Assembly: GCA_965209065.1 (NCBI GenBank) | Contig: OZ242373.1 | Coordinates: forward strand, 620,001 to 684,000 | Direction: 5' to 3' | Source of the DNA: CBDBUR01 sp965209065 | Lineage (GTDB): Bacteria > Pseudomonadota > Alphaproteobacteria > JAPOUT01 > G958296285 | Length of the DNA stretch: 64,000 nucleotides | Part shown: positions 58,262-64,000 of the stretch, piece after piece | Numbering within the stretch: the first letter of the stretch is position 1 | How the letters are laid out: every line of letters starts with the position of its first letter | Translations under genes and position numbers: made by a program | The notes under the pieces: model-generated | What the model was told of the DNA's origin: nothing | The model's database searches: none | What the model saw: the letters and a program-made list of their open reading frames with translations, nothing else

Positions 58262-61200
58262 TTACCGCTTCCTTATGATAAACACCGTATCATAGTTTGA
58301 CCTGTTCTTATTGCTGAAAGAAAAACATATACGGCTTAAATTATAACTAGCGTAATTTGCACGGCAATGCCCCAAAGCACTCGATAAAGGATGCATCCTT
58401 GCTTCCGCCTCACTTATCGATAAAGGCGCACCAGACGCACTTTTGCCGCGCTTATTGTTTTTAGAAAACTTCCAGTAATAAATATCCGAGCCGTCTCTCG
58501 CATGCCGACTGCCGCAAAGAGGCTTGACCAGCTTTTCTAAATCAACCGGCTTGCTCCTCGCTACCGGACGGCAGAACAAAGTCACGTCTTTCCTCTTTAT
58601 TTTTGTGATGTCTTTTCCAAAAATAATATCTTTAATCCCATCCTCCAATAGAGCATTGCTTGTGCTAGAGGTCATTCTCGTGCCCTTTTGGTTGCTCGCG
58701 TAAATGATAATCACGTCTTCCGTATCGCCAATGACCGTAATGCCCTTGCCTGCCGCAAGAGGCGGCACACCACTTTTGCTGTTAAGCGGCGCGATAGGCA
58801 AATCAACCGGAACATGAATAATAATTGTGATAACCGACAACTCTAAAGGAAGCACCCCCGGCGATGTGGGCGGTGTGGTAGGAGGGAGTATCGGCGGTAT
58901 CGGCGGGCGTATGACCGGACCTCTTATGTGAAAAAAGCCATCGGTCGCCCACAGGCTCACATCATTGGGGTTGCGGTAGGTTCTATAAAAAATCGTGGTA
59001 TCACCGACAAAGGTCGCAGGCGACAAAGAAGGAAAAGCATCAGCTTTCTGAAAAAGCTGAATACCGCCATTCGCGATGATTGTTGTGTTGGGAAGAAACG
59101 TAATCTTCCCTATATTATTACCGCTGTTTCCTGCTCCCGCGACAAATCTAAGCGCGCCCGAACCAATGTTGAGCGAGCCTTCTACCTCAATATCATTCGT
59201 AGCATTGACCGTAAGCTCCTGATTGCTTGGAGTTGCGGCAGCAATGCGGGAGAATAAAATAACCTTCCTGCCCGAAAGTGTAATCTGTGCCGTTGTTGAA
59301 AAACTAATACTTCCTGTCGCAAGCAAGGCTAGGTCATGCTCGCCGTTATCTATATCTGCCCCAAGGAATATATCCCCATTATTAAAAGCGTTTATAATGA
59401 AATCACCATTAATGCCATCAATGCTCGCGGCTGTTAGGGAAACAGAATTAGCGCTAATGCCTCTTAAATTGGCAGGAAAAATAATGCTTCCTGTGGTTTC
59501 CAAAGACAAAGAATAATTTGCCATATTCAAAATGCCTTGACTGTCTATCTCATGACCAAATTGGAACAACAAGTCATCTGTGATGATAATATCATCGTCT
59601 CCAGCATCCAAGATGACATCTGCGCCAAATTCTCCATTGCCATCCTGCGCCCACGCACCAATGAAATTCGGATTGACTTCATCTTTATAATAAATTGTTA
59701 CTTCGCCAACAAAAGAAGACGGCGCAGCTGACGGAAAAGGCGTTTTATCTTGCCGCAAAGCGATGCCAGCATTCGCGGTTAAAATCGTCGACGGCATAAA
59801 AATGATTTCGCCCTCATTGTTGGCGCCATCTCCTGCTGTAATGTCCATCGCACCTGAGCCAACATCAAGCTGAGCGTTTAGCGTCACGTCCCCTTTCGCC
59901 TCTATCCTAAGCGCTTGATTGCTGGGCGTAGAAGCGGTTGCCGCTGTTAGCGTAATGTCATTGGCAATAAGGTTTGTATCAACCGCGGTAGAGAAATTAA
60001 TCGCGCCAGCAACCGCATTCACCACTAAATCACCCGAGCCAATGTTAATGCCTAAAGGAAATAAAATATCAATGGTTTGCGCGGTAACGGTTAATTTTTT
60101 ATCACTCAACTGCAACCAATCTGGAAAAGCAAAGAGCGCACCTGTGAAATTAACCGAAAGCTCATTTCTTATAAATTCCACCTGAACGGCAGGCGAGGGA
60201 GTAAATAACTCGTTTACGTTTAGAGTCAAATTACCCGAGCCAATATCAAACAAGCCTGCTAGAGTTAATCTGCCTGTTGCCGTGATGGTTACGTTTTGAT
60301 TATTTGCTGTCGGCTCAAACGAAGTGAGTGAGATGTTTGTTGCTATTATTGTGGTTGGAGCATCTTTGTCGAAACTAACCGCGCTATTTTGTGCATTGGC
60401 GGTTAAGTTGCCGCTTGCTAGGTCGAGTGTCCCCGACAAAATAATATCAGCAGTTAGCCGTGAGGTAATAGTCAAGTCTCCATTCTTTCGCCCAACCCAA
60501 TCAGGAATAATGGTATCTTCTTGTCCGTCTAGAAACAGATTCGTATTCCCTCTAGTAAAAGTGGGCGAGCCCTCGAATGTATGCGTTATTAGGGTTAAAT
60601 CATTGCTAGTGCTTATACTAAAGAAGCCGACAAGCGATAAAACCCCTTCTGTTTCTATGGTTAAATCTTGCCCGCTTGCAAGTGGCGGTTGCGTGGATGT
60701 CAAAAAGACATCGGCGCCTTGTATGGTGGTGCTAGCACCTGTAGCAAAATTAATTGCGTCGTTAGCACTTAGGGTCAAGTTATGTCGCGTGGCGATACCT
60801 GTTTGGATGGATTCGGCTTTTAACGTGCCGCCGCCGATATTTATATTGTATGCTTGAATACTGATATCTTGGAGAAAAACAACATTGCCTGTAGCAGAAA
60901 GACCTAAATTCCCTCGTCCTATGCCTCCATTATGTCCTCTAAAGTCCATATTATAAGCGTTGATTGTTAGGTCGCCGGTGGTTGCGACAAAGGAGGCAGA
61001 AGCCTCTAAAATATTATAGATAGCATCAAGGGTATCACTTTTTGTCTGTCTAGCGATTAGGCTAATGCTCCCCGCGTTAACGAAGATATTACTTTCTATG
61101 GTGATAGCATTTCCCTCTACAACAAAATGACCTAAGCCTAAATTAATATTGCTAGATATCACAATGCCCGATTGTGCATCGGTATTACTATTACGTATCG

Positions 61201-62623
61201 TGGTGCTTCTGCCATCTCCTATCATCCACTTCGCGATTGCTATAAAGGAAGAGGAATTAAGATTCAGTGTTATCTGCCCCACGTTTATGTCAATGGTAGA
61301 CTCCAAAGGAAACACGAGCTCTTTAGTGTTTATCTCAAATGTTGCGGCGGAACCCAAATTAATAGATGTCTTCCCCCCTAAAATGAGTCTATCGTTTGCG
61401 GTCACTGTCAAATTCCGATTGCTTGGTGTCGGTTGTTGTGTGGAAGTTAAGCTAACAATGTCAGCCGATAGAGTAACCGCATTACCTGTCGTGAAAGATA
61501 GATGCTCCTCTGCTGTGATGATTAAACTCTCAGTTGTGCTTATACTTTGATTAATATTGATATTCGTTCCAATGAGCGTTAAGCCACCATTGGTTTTATT
61601 GATTGGAGCATTGACTGCAATGATTTGTCGTGCGATAAGCGAAACGTTGCCATTATAGTTTTCAATCGTGCTGGCGGATATAGAAAAATTAGAGTTAGCA
61701 CCATCTGCCAGTATGACAATACCATCAATTGCAACTTGATTATCATTGATACCCACTAAGTCAATACTTATGTTATTGGGGTCTATCAATAAATCTTTTG
61801 CTTGAATAGAAAAAATATCAAATGGCGCGAGATAATTTTTTGCCGATATTTCCACAAAGCCACCCTGGGCATTGATAAAACCATTAAAATAAGTTGAGCC
61901 ATCTGCCCAAACGACAACATAAGAAGAAGTGATGAGCGTGTCTTTTTCTATGATGGTTGTGCGCGCGTTTATGATATCACCGCCGCCTTGATAATCGCCC
62001 CCGATTAAAACTTTATTGGCAGAAAGATTAGCACCACTTTTGACGCGCACTTCGTTTGCTCCTTCAACGATAATTTCTTTCGCTTGAGCGTAACCGCCAA
62101 GATTAATAACATTATTTTTAGCAGCACTTTGGAAATGAACCCTTCCGCCTTTAGCCTTTATCGTGCCTAGCGCAACAACATCGCCCGCGCGCGCCGAGGC
62201 AAGCAAGCCGCCCACATTCACCACCGAGCCCTCATTGAAACGAACCCCCGCAGGGTTCTCTAGCGAAACGCGCCCATTCGCCCTAAGCGTGCCTGATATA
62301 TTCGTTGCAGCACCATTGCGCACCTTGATAGAAATAAGCGCGGAAGCCGAAGGTTGCGTAATTCGCACCGTCTTGCCTTTAGCGATGTCGAAACTTTGCC
62401 AGCTTGTTGCGAGGTAAGCGCTTTCTTGTTTAATGTTGAAGGGGTCAGTGAGATTTCCCGCTCCTGCCTCGATGCGCCCACCCCTCGGGGCTGAGTCCCG
62501 AGGGACTGAGTCCCGAGGGACGGCTTGCGCTGCTGTTGCCAAAAAAGCAACGCAAATCCACGCTAGAACTCGCATTAAAGTCGCGCTGGTCATTTGCCTA
62601 AAAACCGCTTGTTTTGGAGACAC
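58262..62623 (-). CDS. Large filamentous-haemagglutinin-type TpsA exoprotein
   Basis: A 1453-residue secreted beta-helix protein. I start it at GTG 62623, where AAGGAG lies 11 nt upstream; the frame continues 35 codons further but without a ribosome site. A signal peptide ends TAAQA, followed by a short PRDSVPRDSAPRG repeat. The TPS domain is recognised from TSWQSFDIAKGKTVRITQPS, then SGTLRANGRVSLENPAGVRF and NVGGLLASA. The body is a long beta-helix with repeated SGNLT/ATGSISF elements and two copies of a module ending FPS-x2-P-x2-FVG-x2-TI-x-Y. A proline linker (PPIPPILPPTTPPTSPG) leads to a C-terminal domain with two cysteine pairs, the last CRANYASYNLSRIC. No TpsB transporter is seen nearby. 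Confidence 0.85.
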   Translation of the reverse strand: MSPKQAVFRQMTSATLMRVLAWICVAFLATAAQAVPRDSVPRDSAPRGGRIEAGAGNLTDPFNIKQESAYLATSWQSFDIAKGKTVRITQPSASALISIKVRNGAATNISGTLRANGRVSLENPAGVRFNEGSVVNVGGLLASARAGDVVALGTIKAKGGRVHFQSAAKNNVINLGGYAQAKEIIVEGANEVRVKSGANLSANKVLIGGDYQGGGDIINARTTIIEKDTLITSSYVVVWADGSTYFNGFINAQGGFVEISAKNYLAPFDIFSIQAKDLLIDPNNISIDLVGINDNQVAIDGIVILADGANSNFSISASTIENYNGNVSLIARQIIAVNAPINKTNGGLTLIGTNININQSISTTESLIITAEEHLSFTTGNAVTLSADIVSLTSTQQPTPSNRNLTVTANDRLILGGKTSINLGSAATFEINTKELVFPLESTIDINVGQITLNLNSSSFIAIAKWMIGDGRSTTIRNSNTDAQSGIVISSNINLGLGHFVVEGNAITIESNIFVNAGSISLIARQTKSDTLDAIYNILEASASFVATTGDLTINAYNMDFRGHNGGIGRGNLGLSATGNVVFLQDISIQAYNINIGGGTLKAESIQTGIATRHNLTLSANDAINFATGASTTIQGADVFLTSTQPPLASGQDLTIETEGVLSLVGFFSISTSNDLTLITHTFEGSPTFTRGNTNLFLDGQEDTIIPDWVGRKNGDLTITSRLTADIILSGTLDLASGNLTANAQNSAVSFDKDAPTTIIATNISLTSFEPTANNQNVTITATGRLTLAGLFDIGSGNLTLNVNELFTPSPAVQVEFIRNELSVNFTGALFAFPDWLQLSDKKLTVTAQTIDILFPLGINIGSGDLVVNAVAGAINFSTAVDTNLIANDITLTAATASTPSNQALRIEAKGDVTLNAQLDVGSGAMDITAGDGANNEGEIIFMPSTILTANAGIALRQDKTPFPSAAPSSFVGEVTIYYKDEVNPNFIGAWAQDGNGEFGADVILDAGDDDIIITDDLLFQFGHEIDSQGILNMANYSLSLETTGSIIFPANLRGISANSVSLTAASIDGINGDFIINAFNNGDIFLGADIDNGEHDLALLATGSISFSTTAQITLSGRKVILFSRIAAATPSNQELTVNATNDIEVEGSLNIGSGALRFVAGAGNSGNNIGKITFLPNTTIIANGGIQLFQKADAFPSLSPATFVGDTTIFYRTYRNPNDVSLWATDGFFHIRGPVIRPPIPPILPPTTPPTSPGVLPLELSVITIIIHVPVDLPIAPLNSKSGVPPLAAGKGITVIGDTEDVIIIYASNQKGTRMTSSTSNALLEDGIKDIIFGKDITKIKRKDVTLFCRPVARSKPVDLEKLVKPLCGSRHARDGSDIYYWKFSKNNKRGKSASGAPLSISEAEARMHPLSSALGHCRANYASYNLSRICFSFSNKNRSNYDTVFIIRKR
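62487..62521. repeat. 15-bp tandem repeat (2.3 units) in the 5' end of the large exoprotein gene
   Basis: Units GGGGCTGAGTCCCGA (62487-62501) and GGGACTGAGTCCCGA (62502-62516) are followed by a partial third. The second unit contains a perfect hairpin, GGGAC and GTCCC around TGA. They encode VPRDS-type pentapeptides just after the signal peptide cleavage site. Confidence 0.9.
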
Positions 62624-62657
62624 TAAAGCTCTCTCCTTTTGGTTGAACTCACTTATT

Positions 62658-62695
62658 ATTATAGCGATAGTATAGCAGTTTTTCTTAATTTTCAA
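62658..62695 (-). promoter_or_regulatory. Candidate promoter of the large exoprotein gene
   Basis: On the minus strand TTGAAA (62690-62695), TATACT (62669-62674) and TATAAT (62658-62663) stand in the 107-bp gap between the two exoprotein genes. TATAAT is a perfect -10 box, though no good -35 lies at 17 bp. The TTGAAA/TATACT pair has a 15-bp spacer. Confidence 0.35.
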
Positions 62696-62730
62696 TAAAA
62701 TTTCTAAAAACCATAACCTTTTAGGCATTC

Positions 62731-64000
62731 CTAGCTACCTTCATTAGAGGGGGCAGCAAAACTAGGAGATCTTTGCCTTAAAACCAATCGATGCCCAGAA
62801 GGTAGCAAAACCATGCTGTAGGTGAAGTCAATATCGCTACCCAAAATGCGTAGCGTATCTTGTATATCAAGCAGACCATTGGAATTTAACACGATAAACC
62901 CTTCCCCTCTATCAAGCGCGCCTCTCAAAACAATATTGCCACTTGCGCTTAGGTTGATGTTGCCATTAACGCGCGCGGCGTATTTTTGCTCGAAGATGAG
63001 GTTTTTACCTTTCCCCAAGGCTTTGATAACAAACCCCTCGTCCGATTCTGGCGTGATGATGCTACCGCCCGCGCGCAACGCGATATGGCTACCTAAAACT
63101 AAATTTGTATCGAGGTGAATATCATTTTCGGCATTGAGCATTAAATTATGACTACTTGCGCCCTCTGCCGTCTCCTCTTCATTGACGAGGGTGCGATAAA
63201 TGATTCTATTCGCTTTAATTTCTACATCTTTTTCGTTTTCACTCTCTGCCCTTTCCAAGTTTATTTTTTCTCCTGCCTGTAAAACAAGGGTAGCCAAGCC
63301 AATATTCAAGCTGCCGCGCAAGTAGATATTATTGTGTGCCAATAAACTAACATTTTGATAATTCTTTTCGGGTTGGTTTTCAGCATAAATGTGAATGTTT
63401 GCCGCAAGAATATTTACAGCTTTCTGCACAGAAAAGCTAAGAGAAGCCGAGTCAATGACAAAGTTATAATTGGATGTAACGTCAATATCTAACACTATAG
63501 ATTCTCTAGCCTCAAGTGTTAGGTGGCTTGTTAATTGCTTTAGACTATCAGCTGAGATGAGTCTTCTACCCCTCAGCGTGATGCGTCTTGCCTTTATCAC
63601 AATGCCTCGCTCCGTCAAAGCGATAGGTAAAATAATATCGCCACTTGTAATTAGCGTTAGCGCGTTATCGCCTATATCAAAAACACCATTTGTGAAATCA
63701 AAGCCTTGATGGTTTTCGCCAAACGCTTGTAAATCTAACAAGGTAATATCCTTGCTGCCATTTAATACAAAAAGCTGGCGCCCCCAATCCACGCGGTATT
63801 CAACTTCAATGCCTGTATAAATAAGCAAGGGGATAACATCAATGCTGTTATCACCCGAGCGGAAGGTGGCAGGTTTCTTACGCGGGAACAAGCCACCATT
63901 TTGTTCTAAACGATAATCGCCCGCTCTAAAGCTAGGGGTGGCAATAAAACGAATAACACCCAAGCCTCTTTTGTCGCCAGCATAAAACAGCGCGTTGCCA
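62731..64000 (-). CDS. Haemagglutinin-type exoprotein, N-terminus outside window
   Basis: An open frame runs from the stop at 62731 to the window edge without interruption (reading GNALFYAGDKRGLGVIRF at the edge), so the N-terminus and any TPS domain lie beyond 64000. The visible 420 or so residues are beta-helix repeats (NLMLNAENDIHLDTNLVLGS, KIKLxxSGNIVLRGALDRGE-like units) like those of the adjacent large exoprotein. The first visible stretch (GVIRFIATPSFRAGDYRLEQ...FPRKKPATF) matches the repeated module of that protein, so the two are probably tandem paralogues. The C-terminus ends PSFAAPSNEGS without a cysteine pair. The stop is 107 bp before the next exoprotein's start. Confidence 0.8.
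   Translation of the reverse strand, partial: GNALFYAGDKRGLGVIRFIATPSFRAGDYRLEQNGGLFPRKKPATFRSGDNSIDVIPLLIYTGIEVEYRVDWGRQLFVLNGSKDITLLDLQAFGENHQGFDFTNGVFDIGDNALTLITSGDIILPIALTERGIVIKARRITLRGRRLISADSLKQLTSHLTLEARESIVLDIDVTSNYNFVIDSASLSFSVQKAVNILAANIHIYAENQPEKNYQNVSLLAHNNIYLRGSLNIGLATLVLQAGEKINLERAESENEKDVEIKANRIIYRTLVNEEETAEGASSHNLMLNAENDIHLDTNLVLGSHIALRAGGSIITPESDEGFVIKALGKGKNLIFEQKYAARVNGNINLSASGNIVLRGALDRGEGFIVLNSNGLLDIQDTLRILGSDIDFTYSMVLLPSGHRLVLRQRSPSFAAPSNEGS

Overview
This window is a chromosomal segment of an alphaproteobacterium with moderate G+C and a very compact layout. The evidence is gene order as well as gene content: tpiA-secG-pyrG-kdsA-eno-lipA-coq10, a fused ispDF, rlpA-dacC-tmk-holB-metG-tatD-phnP, hfq-hflX next to trkAH, recG divergent from sdhE-mfd, and tRNA-Tyr/tRNA-Gly-tuf-tRNA-Trp-secE-nusG-rplKAJL-rpoBC. 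Genes overlap by 1-8 nt in most operons, and no stretch over 300 bases lacks a gene. The genus cannot be fixed from the sequence alone.

Layout. 1-7.8 kb: a truncated periplasmic folding factor (PpiD), then a glycolysis/CTP/KDO/lipoate operon. 7.7-9.8 kb: pncC, pgpA and ispDF on the minus strand. 9.9-15.2 kb: K+ uptake (trkAH), a D-amino-acid transaminase, hfq and hflX. 15.2-23.4 kb: a GPH-type transporter and a housekeeping minus-strand operon (rlpA to a phnP-like gene). Two dif-like XerC/XerD sites lie in inverted orientation between these at 16.6-16.7 kb. 23.4-31.2 kb: accessory genes, namely tRNA-Ser, two small membrane proteins, a Sel1-repeat protein, a cytochrome P450, a haemagglutinin-type exoprotein and a sodium/solute symporter. 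31.3-40.3 kb: hspQ, an orphan peptide-binding protein, a CaiB/BaiF CoA-transferase, mfd, sdhE and recG. 40.4-53.4 kb: the RNA polymerase and ribosomal protein operon with tuf and tRNAs. 53.6-58.1 kb: an A+T-rich defence island with an Hpy188I-like restriction-modification pair and a GmrSD-like DUF262/DUF1524 protein, interrupted by a short-chain dehydrogenase. 58.1-64 kb: initiator tRNA and two tandem large haemagglutinin-type exoproteins, the second running off the window.

Three things stand out. (1) The inverted pair of dif-like sites, about 50 bp apart, resembles the folded attP of Xer-exploiting filamentous phages or a pdif-type module. (2) Tandem 15-bp units with self-complementary cores sit in frame inside five unrelated genes (ispDF, sdhE, rplA and two exoprotein genes). 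They add 5-40 residues each without breaking the frame, and in SdhE the insert is about a third of the protein. (3) The eno-lipA junction overlaps by 4 nt where most alphaproteobacteria carry ftsB and the pyruvate dehydrogenase genes.
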